Shown in pieces: positions 44,336 to 53,025 of a stretch of DNA of 64,000 nt. The notes under the pieces are model-generated. The model was not told the origin of the DNA, ran no database searches, and was given only the letters and a program-made list of their open reading frames with translations. Source of the DNA: Streptomyces klenkii (GTDB lineage: Bacteria; Actinomycetota; Actinomycetes; Streptomycetales; Streptomycetaceae); the NCBI RefSeq assembly GCF_003626645.1, contig NZ_RBAM01000004.1, positions 1-64,000 of the forward strand. The letters are read 5' to 3'. Within the stretch, counting starts at the first letter, position 1. Each line of letters opens with the position of its first letter. The position numbers and the translations under genes are program-made.

Positions 44336-44600
44336 AGGCGTACACCCCTTCCGGGCGGGGCATGTCCAACGTGCGTGGTGGTGTCACCCCGCTTGCTCAG
44401 GGCGTACACCACCGCTAGAGCCGTCGAACCGGTGCCCCGGATAGACGAAGCCCCTGGCGCAACAGCGACAGGGGCTCTTGCACCGAGAGATTACCGAATA
44501 TTTCGCTCGGGGGACGAACAGAAAGACCCAGGGCCCCGGGTCGCGACCGGGGGTCCGGGGGTCGTGCCCCGGGAAAAACAGCACCTGAGGAAGGACCGAG

Positions 44601-45578
44601 GTGTCGGCTCCAGACCCTGGCGAGCAGGCTCTGCTCGTGGTCATCGACCCGGTCGCCCGCCGCGTGGACGGCGAGTCCGTACGGATCGCGAGGGACGTGC
44701 TCCGCGGCGGCGCGGCGACCAAGATCTGTCTGCCGGAAGGGCCGGAGGAGGTCGAGCGCGCCCTGGCCCGGCGCGGCCGGCGGCGGCCGGTCGTCATCGG
44801 CGACGACCGCGCCCTGCTGCACGTGGTGACCGTCCTGCACCGCCGCCGCGAGCTGGCGGACGTCCCGGTGTCCGTCGTGCCTGTGGGGCCCCTGCCGGCC
44901 GTCTCCGTGGCTCGCAGGCTCGGGGTGCCCCTGGGGCCCGTCGCCGCCGCCCGGGCCGTCCTGGACGGCCTGGAGCGGCCTCTGGACGTGCTCGTGGACG
45001 ACAGCGGCGGTGTGATCCTCGGCGGGCTGTGGATCCCGGGCGGCGGCGACGGGCCGGACGCGGCTGCGGGGTCGCCGGTGCCGGCTGGGCCGAACGGGTC
45101 TGCGGAGGCTGCTGAGGGCGGTGCGGAGGCTGTGGATCCGGCGGCCGCGGGCTCCGGCCCGGGTTGCGCCGGCGCGGAGGGCGTGCCCGGCGGAAGTGGC
45201 GAAGGTCACCAGCCGTGGTGGTCCCCGGCCGCGCGCACGGCCCGCTCCGCGCTCACCCTGCTGACCGGTCCGGCGGCCGCCGGCCGCGTCCCCGTGCCCG
45301 GCTGCACCCGGCTGCGGATCGAGGCCGACGGAGTGCTGATCACCGACCTCGACCGGCCCGTCACCCGCGTCTCCCTGGACACCGCCGACGACGGCCTCGC
45401 GGAGCTCGCCGTCCACACCCACGACGCCGACGCCCCCCTGCGCTCGCGCGCCCGCCGCGTCACCGTCTCCGGGCCCGCGTTCCGCTACCGCGCGGACAAC
45501 GTCCTGGCGGGGCCGGTGCGGCGGCGCACGTGGACGGCGGCACCGGGGGGATGGCGGCTCACGCTGCCTCGCGTGTAG
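44601..45578 (+). CDS. Diacylglycerol-kinase-like protein, catalytic loop degenerate
   Basis: 325 residues from the GTG at 44601. The N-terminal region (LLVVIDPVARRVDGES) and the C-terminal strand-rich domain (RLRIEADGVLITDLDRPVTRVSL) follow the layout of the lipid-kinase family of DagK/YegS. However the nucleotide-binding GGDGT motif is replaced by VIGDDRALLHVVTVL (about 67-81), and a Gly/Ala/Pro-rich linker of about 60 residues (150-210) splits the two parts. Kinase activity is doubtful. Streptomyces genomes usually label it a diacylglycerol kinase beside purA. Confidence 0.65.
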   Translation: MSAPDPGEQALLVVIDPVARRVDGESVRIARDVLRGGAATKICLPEGPEEVERALARRGRRRPVVIGDDRALLHVVTVLHRRRELADVPVSVVPVGPLPAVSVARRLGVPLGPVAAARAVLDGLERPLDVLVDDSGGVILGGLWIPGGGDGPDAAAGSPVPAGPNGSAEAAEGGAEAVDPAAAGSGPGCAGAEGVPGGSGEGHQPWWSPAARTARSALTLLTGPAAAGRVPVPGCTRLRIEADGVLITDLDRPVTRVSLDTADDGLAELAVHTHDADAPLRSRARRVTVSGPAFRYRADNVLAGPVRRRTWTAAPGGWRLTLPRV

Positions 45579-45584
45579 CCGTCC

Positions 45585-45611
45585 GGCGGGCCGCCACCGT
45601 AGCGGCCCGCC
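45585..45611. terminator. Terminator between the DagK-like gene and the NarL regulator
   Basis: GGCGGGCCGC (45585-45594) pairs with GCGGCCCGCC (45602-45611), loop CACCGTA, 7 bp after the stop of the DagK-like gene and 31 bp beyond the convergent regulator gene. Confidence 0.8.
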
Positions 45612-45641
45612 GCCGTGGTGGCCCGTCGTTGCGGGCGGCTC

Positions 45642-46301
45642 TCAGCCGCCCGGGGTCACCAAGCCCGCCTCGTACGCGAAGACCGCCGCCTGCGTCCGGT
45701 CGCGCAGGCCCAGCTTCACCAGGATGCGGCTGACGTGCGTCTTGACCGTGGACTCGGCGACCACGAGGTGCGCGGCGATCTCCGAGTTGGAGCGGCCCTG
45801 TGCGACCAGCACCAGCACCTCCGTCTCCCGCTCGGTCAGCTCGCCGACGCGCTCCTGCGTGGGCGGCTTGGGCGTGCCCAGCCGGGAGAACTCCTGGATG
45901 AGGCGCTTGGTGACCGTCGGCGCCAGCAGCGCCTCGCCGTCGGCGACCACGCGCACGCCGTCCGCGAGCTGCCGGGCGGAGGCGTCCTTGAGCAGGAAGC
46001 CGCTCGCCCCGGCCCGCAGCGCCTGGTAGACGTACTCGTCCAGGTCGAAGGTCGTCAGGACCAGCACCTTCGCGTCCGCGTCGGCGGCGACGATCTCCCG
46101 GGTGGCCTCCAGGCCGTTGAGCACGGGCATCCGGATGTCCATCAGGACGACGTCGGGGCGCAGAGTGGCGACCTTTTCCACAGCCTCCCTGCCGTCGACG
46201 GCCTCGCCCACGACCTCGATGTCGGGCATGGCGTTCAGCAGGACGGAGAAGCCCTCGCGGACCATCATCTGATCGTCAACGATCATCACGCGGATGGTCA
46301 T
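45642..46301 (-). CDS. Response regulator, NarL/FixJ family
   Basis: 219 residues. Receiver with VDDQMMVREGF near the N-terminus, phospho-acceptor Asp in VLMDIRMPVLNG (about 54) and LLKDASARQLADGV (Lys about 104); LuxR-type helix-turn-helix LTERETEVLVLVAQGRSN with VAESTVKTHVSRILVKLGLRDR. Its ATG at 46301 overlaps the kinase stop (ATGA), so the kinase is its partner. Confidence 0.96.
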   Translation of the reverse strand: MTIRVMIVDDQMMVREGFSVLLNAMPDIEVVGEAVDGREAVEKVATLRPDVVLMDIRMPVLNGLEATREIVAADADAKVLVLTTFDLDEYVYQALRAGASGFLLKDASARQLADGVRVVADGEALLAPTVTKRLIQEFSRLGTPKPPTQERVGELTERETEVLVLVAQGRSNSEIAAHLVVAESTVKTHVSRILVKLGLRDRTQAAVFAYEAGLVTPGG

Positions 46302-47665
46302 GCGGCGGCCTCGCCCGGCTCCACGGGGAGGAACGCCGCGACCTCGTAGCCGCCGTCCTCCGTCGCCTCGGCCGTCATCGCGCCGCCGAGCATCGCCACG
46401 CGCTCGCGCATGCCGAGGACGCCGTGGCCGGCGCCGGGCGAGGGCTTCGCCAGCCGGTTCGGCGGGCCGTTGACGACCCGCAGGCCGAGCCCGCCCAGGA
46501 CGTAGCTGACCTCGACGCGGGCCTCGGCGCCCGGCGCGTGCCGCAGGACGTTGCTGAGCGCCTCCTGGACGATCCGGTACGCCGACAGCTCCACGCCCTG
46601 CGGCAGCGGCCGCACGGCGCCCGTCGTGACGTGCTCGACGGCCAGTCCGGCCGAGCGGATGTTGCCGAACAGCGAGGGCAGCGCTTCGAGGGTGGGCTGC
46701 GGGGCCTCCGGGTCGGCGAACGCCTCGGGGTTCTCCGACCGCACGACGCCGAGGATCCGGCGCAGCTCGGTCAGCGCCGCCACGGCGTTCTCCCGGATCG
46801 TCTGGAACGCGGCCGCGAGCTCGGGCGGGGTGTCCTGGACGCGGTACGGGGCGGCCTCCGCCTGGATGGCGACGACCGACATGTGGTGCGCGACGACGTC
46901 GTGCAGCTCACGGGCGATGGTGGTCCGCTCCTCCAGCACGGTGCGGCGGGAGCGCTCGACCTCGGTCACGGCGGTCTGCTCGGCGACCTGCTGCTTGGAC
47001 TCGCGCAGCCCGCGCATGGAGAGCACGGCGATCATCACGACCGTGAACAGGGCGAACATCTCGAAGAGATCGGAACCCGGGTAGCCGCCGTACGGGCGGA
47101 AGGCCTGGAGGAAGAACGTCAGGAAGATGCCGGCCGCGGCGGTGAGCACCAGCATCTCGACCGCGACGCGGGGCCGCGTCCGCAGGGCCACGAACAGCAC
47201 GACGATCAGGTACGTGACGAAGTTGACCGACGAGTCGCCCATTCTGTAGCCGCTGAGGAAGACGCCCGAGAACAGCATCCCCGCCAGGGAGAGCCACCAG
47301 GCGCCGACCGGCCGGAGCATCGTCATGATCAGCGGTGCGCCGACGAACAGCCCCGCGTAGCCGAGCCCGGACACGCCGCCTATGCGGTCGGCGGTCGCGA
47401 GCGTGACGAAGCACGCGAAGAGGGTGAGGGCGCTGTGCGGGAACCAGCGTGCGTACCGCCGGGCGCGCACCGGCAGCCGGCGCACCCACCCGCGCTCGGT
47501 GGGGAGCGGCAGCAGCGGGCGGAACGCGAAGGCGTCGGTGAAGAGGTCCTCGCGCAGCCTGTGGAGGGCAGTCTTCGCCATGCGCAGCTCGTTGCCCGGG
47601 TGGGTGTCATGGGTGTCGGTCACACCATCAACGGTAGGCAAACCGATGTCGTAGGGCGTCCCCAT
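46298..47665 (-). CDS. Sensor histidine kinase (HisKA_3 type)
   Basis: 455 residues from the ATG at 47665, which has GGAGA 12 bases upstream; a GTG at 47623 or ATG at 47581 are alternatives. Four to six membrane segments between about 70 and 215, a short coiled region, phosphoacceptor box TIARELHDVVAHHMSVVAIQ (His about 257), HATPase domain with IVQEALSNVLRHAPGA and GHGVLGMRERVAMLGG. No large sensor domain. Operon with the downstream regulator; signal unknown. Confidence 0.93.
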   Translation of the reverse strand: MGTPYDIGLPTVDGVTDTHDTHPGNELRMAKTALHRLREDLFTDAFAFRPLLPLPTERGWVRRLPVRARRYARWFPHSALTLFACFVTLATADRIGGVSGLGYAGLFVGAPLIMTMLRPVGAWWLSLAGMLFSGVFLSGYRMGDSSVNFVTYLIVVLFVALRTRPRVAVEMLVLTAAAGIFLTFFLQAFRPYGGYPGSDLFEMFALFTVVMIAVLSMRGLRESKQQVAEQTAVTEVERSRRTVLEERTTIARELHDVVAHHMSVVAIQAEAAPYRVQDTPPELAAAFQTIRENAVAALTELRRILGVVRSENPEAFADPEAPQPTLEALPSLFGNIRSAGLAVEHVTTGAVRPLPQGVELSAYRIVQEALSNVLRHAPGAEARVEVSYVLGGLGLRVVNGPPNRLAKPSPGAGHGVLGMRERVAMLGGAMTAEATEDGGYEVAAFLPVEPGEAAA

Positions 47666-47690
47666 GAATGGGGATCTCCGGGGGTCCTCC

Positions 47691-48461
47691 TTAAGTCGGA
47701 CGGGCCTCCCCCCGGGAGGGAGAGAGCAGCGCGGTCAGCAGGTCTCCGTAGGCCGCCGTGCCCGGCGTGACCGCGGCGTAGTGGCCGGTGCCCGGGAGGG
47801 TGTGCAGGGTGACGTCCGCGCCCGCCGCCGTGGCGGACGTCACGTAGGACCGGGACAGCTCCAGCGGTACGTCCGGGTCGTCGGTTCCGTGCAGGACGGT
47901 GACGGGGACGCGCGCGGGCGGGCGCAGGACGGGGTCGGCGTCCGCGGGCCGCTCGCCGCCCAGGAACTCCTCCACCGCTCCCCCGCTCAGCCCCAGCTCG
48001 CGCGCCCGGGCGAGGTCGGCGACCGGGGCGATGGCGACGACGTCTGTGACAGCGTCCGCGACCGTGGCGTCGCTCGCCGCGCACAGGGCGAGGTGGCCGC
48101 CGGCGGAGTGGCCTACCAGGACGTGTCTTCGCCGAGGCGGCCGGCTGCGGATCGCCGCGGCGCGGACGACGTCCTCGTACGTCCGCGGCCAGCCTCCGCC
48201 GCCGCCCGGCCCGACGCGGCGGTACTCCGCGAGGGCCACCTCCACGCCCTGCGCGGCCAGGGCCGCCGCGAGGGGCGCGAGGTGGCGGCGGTCGTAGGCC
48301 TCGCGCCAGAACCCGCCGTGCAGCAGGGTCACGCGGACGCCGGCCGCCGGCCCGGCCGGCAGGTGGAGGTCGACGACCTGGCTGGGGTGCGGGCCGTAGG
48401 GCACGGTCGCGTCGGGCGGCACGTAGGGCAGGCCGAACAGGGCGTCCTCCTCGGCCGTCAC
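47691..48461 (-). CDS. kynB: Kynurenine formamidase-like alpha/beta hydrolase
   Basis: Hydrolyses N-formylkynurenine to kynurenine, inferred from its place in the kyn operon. 256 residues from the GTG at 48461, sharing GTGA with the end of kynU. The oxyanion motif HGGFW (about 54-58) is the HGGxW signature of eukaryote-type kynurenine formamidases; nucleophile Ser in VGHSAGGH (about 122-129), Asp in HGTDDPDVP and His in PGTGHYAAV. This is an esterase/lipase fold, unrelated to the metal-dependent KynB of Pseudomonas; the symbol refers to function. Confidence 0.8.
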   Translation of the reverse strand: MTAEEDALFGLPYVPPDATVPYGPHPSQVVDLHLPAGPAAGVRVTLLHGGFWREAYDRRHLAPLAAALAAQGVEVALAEYRRVGPGGGGGWPRTYEDVVRAAAIRSRPPRRRHVLVGHSAGGHLALCAASDATVADAVTDVVAIAPVADLARARELGLSGGAVEEFLGGERPADADPVLRPPARVPVTVLHGTDDPDVPLELSRSYVTSATAAGADVTLHTLPGTGHYAAVTPGTAAYGDLLTALLSPSRGEARPT

Positions 48462-49699
48462 CGCCGGGCCTCCGCCACCACCTCGCCGAGCACGCGCGCG
48501 GCCCGTTCCGCATCCGCGAAGCGCGTGTACAGCGGCGTGAAACCGAACCGGAGGACGTCCGGGCGCCGGAAGTCGCCGACGACACCGCGGCGGATGAGCT
48601 CCGCCATGACCTCGCCGGCTCCGGGCCCGTACCGCAGCGACACCTGGCTGCCCCGCTCGCCGTGCGCCCGCGGCGTCACGGACTCGACGCCGCCTTGCGG
48701 GACGTACGCCTCGACGCAGCGCAGGAAGAAGTCCGTGAGGGCGAGGCTCTTGGCGCGGACGGCCGCGAGGTCCACGCCGTCCCAGACGTCGAGCGCGGCG
48801 TCGAGGGCGAGGAGGGAGAGGATCTCCGGGGTGCCGACGCGGCCGCGGACGGCGCCGCCGGCGGGCGCGTAGGCGGGGTCCATGGCGAAGGGGTCGGCGT
48901 GGGAGTTCCAGCCGGGGAGCGGTGAGTCGAACCGGTCTTGCAGGGCGCGGCGCACGTAGAGGAAGGCGGGCGCGCCGGGGCCGCCGTTGAGGTACTTGTA
49001 CGTGCAGCCGACCGCGAAGTCCGCCCCGTCGGCGTCGAGACGGACGGGCAGGGCGCCCGCGCTGTGGCACAGGTCCCACACGGTGCGCGCGCCGGCGGCG
49101 CGGAGGGCGGCCGTGGTGCCGGGCAGGTCGTGGAGGCGGCCCGTGCGGTAGTCGACGTGGTTGACGAGGGCGACGGCCGTGCGGGGGCCGGCCTCGCGGG
49201 CCATGTCCGCCGCGTCGACGGCGCGGATCCGGCAGCCGGTCATGCGGGCGGCGGAGCTGGCGATGTAGCCGTCGGTGGGGAAGGTGGCGGCGTCCACGAG
49301 CACTTCGTCCCGCAGGGGGGCCTCCCCCTCCCCTCCCCCCTCCCCCGCCCCCCGTGTCATGCGGATGGCCGCGACCACGGCCTTGAAGACGTTGACGCTC
49401 GTGGAGTCGCCGGCGACGACCTGGCCCGGGGCGGCGCCGACCAGCCGGCCGAGGCGGTCGCCGACGCGCTCCGGGGCCGTCCACCAGCCGGACTCCTCCC
49501 AGGAGCGGATGCCCAGCCGCCCCCACTCGCGCCCGACCACGTCGGCGAGGCGGCCGGCGACGCCGCGCGGCGGGGCGCCGAGCGAATTCCCGTCGAGGTA
49601 GACGACGGCGTCGTCAAGGTCGAACTCGGCGCGCTTCGCGGCCAGTCCGTCGGCGGCGTCGAGCGCGGCGGCTTCCCCGGCCCGGACCGCCTCAGACAC
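48458..49699 (-). CDS. kynU: Kynureninase
   Basis: PLP enzyme that splits kynurenine into anthranilate and alanine. 413 residues from the ATG at 49699. Features: YLDGNSLGAPP (about 34-44), AGDSTSVNVFK (about 97-107), VWDLCHSAGALPV with the PLP-binding Asp, and the Schiff-base Lys in GCTYKYLNGGPGAPAF (about 220-235). A Gly/Glu-rich insert (GAGEGGGEGEAP) lies at about 115-127. It overlaps kynA by 8 bp and the hydrolase gene by 4 bp. Confidence 0.96.
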   Translation of the reverse strand: MSEAVRAGEAAALDAADGLAAKRAEFDLDDAVVYLDGNSLGAPPRGVAGRLADVVGREWGRLGIRSWEESGWWTAPERVGDRLGRLVGAAPGQVVAGDSTSVNVFKAVVAAIRMTRGAGEGGGEGEAPLRDEVLVDAATFPTDGYIASSAARMTGCRIRAVDAADMAREAGPRTAVALVNHVDYRTGRLHDLPGTTAALRAAGARTVWDLCHSAGALPVRLDADGADFAVGCTYKYLNGGPGAPAFLYVRRALQDRFDSPLPGWNSHADPFAMDPAYAPAGGAVRGRVGTPEILSLLALDAALDVWDGVDLAAVRAKSLALTDFFLRCVEAYVPQGGVESVTPRAHGERGSQVSLRYGPGAGEVMAELIRRGVVGDFRRPDVLRFGFTPLYTRFADAERAARVLGEVVAEARR

Positions 49700-50522
49700 G
49701 GCTGCGCGCCGTCCACAACTCGGGGAACACGTGCTTCGTCGCCCGCTTCTCCAGCCAGGCGACGCCCGGCGAGCCGCCCGTGCCCACCTTCGCGCCCATG
49801 GCCCGGCGCGTGGCCACCAAGTGATCGTTGCGCCAGCGCCAGACGAGCTCCGCGACCTCCGTCAGCGCCTCCCCCAGCCGGCACTCCTCACTGCCCTGGT
49901 CCCCGGCGTATATCCGCTCCCAGACCGCCTCGACCGCCGGATCCGCCGCATACCGCTCGGAGACGTCACGGCCGAGGACGGTCACGGGTATCTCATGGCC
50001 GCGGCGCGCGAGATGGCGCAGCACCTCGTCGTACAGGCTGGGTGCGTACAGCGCCTTCTCCAGCTCTGCGTGGATCTGCGGCGCGCCCTGGTGCGGCACG
50101 AGCATGGCCGCGGACTTGTCGCCGAGGAGGAACTCCAGCCGCCGGTGCATCGCCGACTGGAAGCCGGACGCGTCCCCGAGGGCGGAGCGGAAGGCGTTGA
50201 ACTGCGCCGGGGTCAGGTGCGCCAGCGGCTCCCAACTGGCGTTGAGGGACTGCAACTCGTACGTGGAGCGCTTCAGGGCGGCCATCGCCACCGGCAGGTC
50301 GTCCTCGCGCAGGGCGCGCGCGGCGGTCTCCCATTCGTGCACGATGACTCTGAACCAGAGCTCCATCACCTGCGTGGTAACGAGGAAAGCCATCTCCCCG
50401 GGGTCCTCGGAGAGCGGCTCCTGAAGGCTGCTGAGCTCGGACGCCCGCACATAGTCCTCGTACGGGGTGGTGCCGGTGAAGTGAAGGTTGGCTGCCGTGT
50501 CCTGCGGATCGGAAGAAGTCAC
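49692..50522 (-). CDS. kynA: Tryptophan 2,3-dioxygenase
   Basis: Haem enzyme that opens the indole ring of L-tryptophan with O2 to give N-formylkynurenine. 276 residues from the GTG at 50522, normal bacterial length. Features: LHFTGTTPYEDYVRASELSSLQ, the haem-pocket helix QVMELWFRVIVHEWETA, SGFQSAMHRRLEFLLG and WRNDHLVATRRAMGAKVGTGGS near the C-terminus. First gene of kynA-kynU-kynB, overlapping kynU. Confidence 0.96.
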   Translation of the reverse strand: MTSSDPQDTAANLHFTGTTPYEDYVRASELSSLQEPLSEDPGEMAFLVTTQVMELWFRVIVHEWETAARALREDDLPVAMAALKRSTYELQSLNASWEPLAHLTPAQFNAFRSALGDASGFQSAMHRRLEFLLGDKSAAMLVPHQGAPQIHAELEKALYAPSLYDEVLRHLARRGHEIPVTVLGRDVSERYAADPAVEAVWERIYAGDQGSEECRLGEALTEVAELVWRWRNDHLVATRRAMGAKVGTGGSPGVAWLEKRATKHVFPELWTARSRV

Positions 50523-50627
50523 GTCGTCTCCCCTGCCGTTGCTCCCGGGTTCGCCGGGCCACTGACGCGATCATGCGGGCGGGGAGCCGGTCACGGCAAG
50601 GGCTGTGGATAACCCGGGGATAGCCCG

Positions 50628-50712
50628 GCGGACAGCCGGAACAGACAGCGGAAGGGACACCGGACGGACAGCCGGACGGACACCGGACGGGCAGTCGGGG
50701 CAGACAGCCGGA
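50628..50712. repeat. Simple CGGACA-type repeats upstream of kynA
   Basis: Irregular tandem units around CCGGACGGACA and CAGACAGCCGGA fill this noncoding stretch between the DUF3151 gene and kynA. Low-complexity DNA; no function seen. Confidence 0.7.
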
Positions 50713-50754
50713 ACGCCCCGCACGAGGCAGGGCGTTCCGGCCGTGCGTCACAGG

Positions 50755-51168
50755 TCAGCCCAGGGTGTTGGCCGCCGTGGGCGAGCTGTCGCGCAGGAAG
50801 GTGGAGCAGCGCTCGTACTCCTCCTGCTCGCCGATGGCCTGCGCGGCGCGCGCGAGGGCGTGCAGGGCGCGCAGGAAGCCGCGGTTCGGCTCGTGCTCGA
50901 AGGGCACGGGGCCGTGGCCCTTCCAGCCGCTGCGGCGCAGTGCGTCGAGGCCGCGGTGGTAGCCGGTGCGGGCGTAGGCGTAGGACTCGACGACCCGGCC
51001 GCCCTCGAACGCCTCGTCGGCGAGCTGGGCCCAGGCCAGCGACGACGCGGGGTACTTCGCGGCGACCTCGGAGGGGGCCGCTCCGGAGGCGAGCAGCTCG
51101 CGCGGCTCCGGGTCGTCGGGCAGGTGGGTCGGGGGCGGTCCCCCGAGCAGGTTCTCGTGAATGGACAT
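50755..51168 (-). CDS. DUF3151 family protein
   Basis: 137 residues from the ATG at 51168 (MSIHENLLGGPPPTHLPDD), with GGAG 4 bases upstream. A soluble helical protein with the conserved-looking ARTGYHRGLDALRRSGWKGHGPVPFEHEPNRGFLRAL segment; length fits the actinobacterial DUF3151 family. Cytoplasmic, function unknown. The same frame is open upstream to an ATG at 51333, adding 55 residues that include 11-residue tandem repeats (see the repeat at 51169), so a longer form is possible. Downstream of the MFS gene on the same strand. Confidence 0.9.
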   Translation of the reverse strand: MSIHENLLGGPPPTHLPDDPEPRELLASGAAPSEVAAKYPASSLAWAQLADEAFEGGRVVESYAYARTGYHRGLDALRRSGWKGHGPVPFEHEPNRGFLRALHALARAAQAIGEQEEYERCSTFLRDSSPTAANTLG

Positions 51169-51341
51169 GAGCTCCAGTTTGCCCTGTCGCCCCGCCGCCT
51201 GGGCAGGTGCCGGAGCCACCGGCCGCCGATTGCGGTCAGCGCGCCGGGCCGCGTACGGGCGCTGCATCCCGTACGGCTGTGCCACGTACGGGCTCTGCAC
51301 CCCGCACGACTGCGCCGCGTACGGCCGCCGCATACGGCCGC
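51169..51341 (-). repeat. 33-bp tandem repeats in frame with the DUF3151 gene
   Basis: About two and a half units centred on CCGTACG occur at 51240-51335. In the DUF3151 frame they read PYAAQSCGVQS, PYVAQPYGMQR and PYAARRA. An in-frame ATG (51333) follows the MFS stop by 8 bases. Either an unannotated N-terminal extension or a relic. Confidence 0.6.
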
Positions 51342-52919
51342 TCAGGCGTCGCCCGGGTCCAGCGGCGGGGACGCCGCCCCGCAGTGGTACGTGCTCTCCG
51401 GGTGGCTGGGCTCCTCGCCGGTGGGCTTGCGGGCGCGCAGGCACGCCGCCCCGACCGTGAACCAGGCCAGGGCCGAGCCCAGCGCCAGGGAGCCTGCGCA
51501 CCAGTACATCGCGCTGCGGAAGGCGCGCGCGAACACCGCGGGCTCGCGGTAGGCGTCCGGGCCCATGCCGACCAGCAGCGGCAGCGCGGCCACGGCGACC
51601 AGGCCGGCGGCGCGGGCGGCCGCGTTGTTGATGCCGCTGGCCAGGCCGGCGCGGGCGACGTCCACGGAGGCGAGGACGGTCGCGGTGAGCGGGGCGACGA
51701 GGGCCGTCATGCCCAGGCCCAGGACCACGAGCGCGGGCAGCACGTCCGCCCAGTACGAGGCGCCGTGGCCGACGCGGGCCATCAGCAGCATGCCCGCGGC
51801 GCACAGCAGCGGCCCGATGGTGAGGGGCCAGCGCGGGCCGATGCGCTGGGCGATCTCCCCGGAGCGGGCCGACAGCAGCAGCATCAGCACCGTCGTGGGC
51901 AGCAGGGCCGTGCCGGCCTGGAGCGCCGACCAGCCCAGCACGACCTGCAATTGCAGCACCGACAGGAAGAAGAAGCCGCTGAAGGCCGCGTAGACGCACA
52001 CCGTCACCGCGTTGATCGAGGAGAACAGGCGGTTGGAGAAGATGTGCAGCGGCAGCATGGGGTCGCGCCTGCGGGCCTCCACCCGGCAGAAGGCGATGCC
52101 CAGCAGGACGCCCGCGACGGCGGGGCCGATCACCCACGGCGAGGCGCCCTTGTCGGGGGCGGCGATCAGCGCGTACGTCACAGCGCCCAGGGCGAGCGCG
52201 CCCAGGGCCGCGCCGAGGGCGTCGAAGCGCCCGCCCGCGCCGGGGTCGCGCGTCTCCGGGACGTACTTCAGGGCCACCGGGACGCACACCGCCGCCAGCG
52301 GCAGGTTGATCAGGAACACCCAGCGCCAGCCGGGCCCGTCCACCAGCCAGCCGCCCACGAACGGGCCGACCGCCGTGGCCACCCCGCCCAGGCCGGACCA
52401 CGCGCCGACGGCCGCGGCCCGGTCCTGCTGGCGGAAGACGGCCTGGATGAGGGCGAGCGAGCCGGGCGTGAGCAGGGCCCCGCCGATGCCCTGGAGGGCC
52501 CGCGCGCCGACGAGCACGCCGGCGCTGGGGGCGATCCCGCACAGCAGCGAGGCGAGCGCGAACCACACCACGCCGATCACGAAGACCCGCCGCCGCCCGT
52601 AGCGGTCGCCGAGGGCGCCGCCCAGCAGGATCAGGCCCGCGAGGGTGAGCATGTACGCGTTGACGGTCCACTGGAGGACCGGCAGGTCGGCGTCGAGGTC
52701 CCGGCCGATGTGCGGCAGGGCGACGTTGACGACGGTGCTGTCGAGCATCGCCATGCCCGAGCCCAGCACGGCGGTCAGCAGCACCGCGCGCCCCGTGGCG
52801 GTGCCCATGCGCACCGCGGGCCCTCCGACGGGCGCCTGCTGCCCCGCCTCCGTGGCCCGCGCCGGCGGGGGCGGCTCGGGGCCGGGCCCGGGCGCGGGTT
52901 CCGGTGCGGAGTCGCTCAT
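51342..52919 (-). CDS. MFS transporter, DHA2 (14-TMS) family
   Basis: 525 residues from the ATG at 52919. A Pro/Glu/Ala-rich N-terminal tail of about 38 residues precedes TM1 with MAMLDSTVVNVALPHIGRDL, the DHA2 signature. The loop 2-3 motif is GALGDRYGRRRVF and motif C-like GGVATAVGPFVGGWLVD. About 14 hydrophobic segments are present. Probable proton-driven exporter; substrate unknown and no regulator adjacent. Its stop is 8 bp before the in-frame repeat region of the DUF3151 gene. Confidence 0.9.
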   Translation of the reverse strand: MSDSAPEPAPGPGPEPPPPARATEAGQQAPVGGPAVRMGTATGRAVLLTAVLGSGMAMLDSTVVNVALPHIGRDLDADLPVLQWTVNAYMLTLAGLILLGGALGDRYGRRRVFVIGVVWFALASLLCGIAPSAGVLVGARALQGIGGALLTPGSLALIQAVFRQQDRAAAVGAWSGLGGVATAVGPFVGGWLVDGPGWRWVFLINLPLAAVCVPVALKYVPETRDPGAGGRFDALGAALGALALGAVTYALIAAPDKGASPWVIGPAVAGVLLGIAFCRVEARRRDPMLPLHIFSNRLFSSINAVTVCVYAAFSGFFFLSVLQLQVVLGWSALQAGTALLPTTVLMLLLSARSGEIAQRIGPRWPLTIGPLLCAAGMLLMARVGHGASYWADVLPALVVLGLGMTALVAPLTATVLASVDVARAGLASGINNAAARAAGLVAVAALPLLVGMGPDAYREPAVFARAFRSAMYWCAGSLALGSALAWFTVGAACLRARKPTGEEPSHPESTYHCGAASPPLDPGDA

Positions 52920-52958
52920 GGCGCGATCATCCCCCGGACGGGCGCGCGCGGCCATACG

Positions 52959-53000
52959 GAAGGGGCCCGGTGCCGCTCGCGCGCGGCACCGGGCCCCTTC
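52959..53000. terminator. Terminator of fba
   Basis: Eighteen-base arms GAAGGGGCCCGGTGCCGC (52959-52976) and the exact complement (52983-53000), loop of 6 bases, 25 bp after the fba stop. Confidence 0.88.
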
Positions 53001-53025
53001 CCCGGCCGTAGGGCCGTTGCTTCGG

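Noticed and set aside
50628..50712. CGGACA repeats upstream of kynA as a CRISPR or operator array
   Set aside because: Irregular simple-sequence units without constant spacing or unique spacers.
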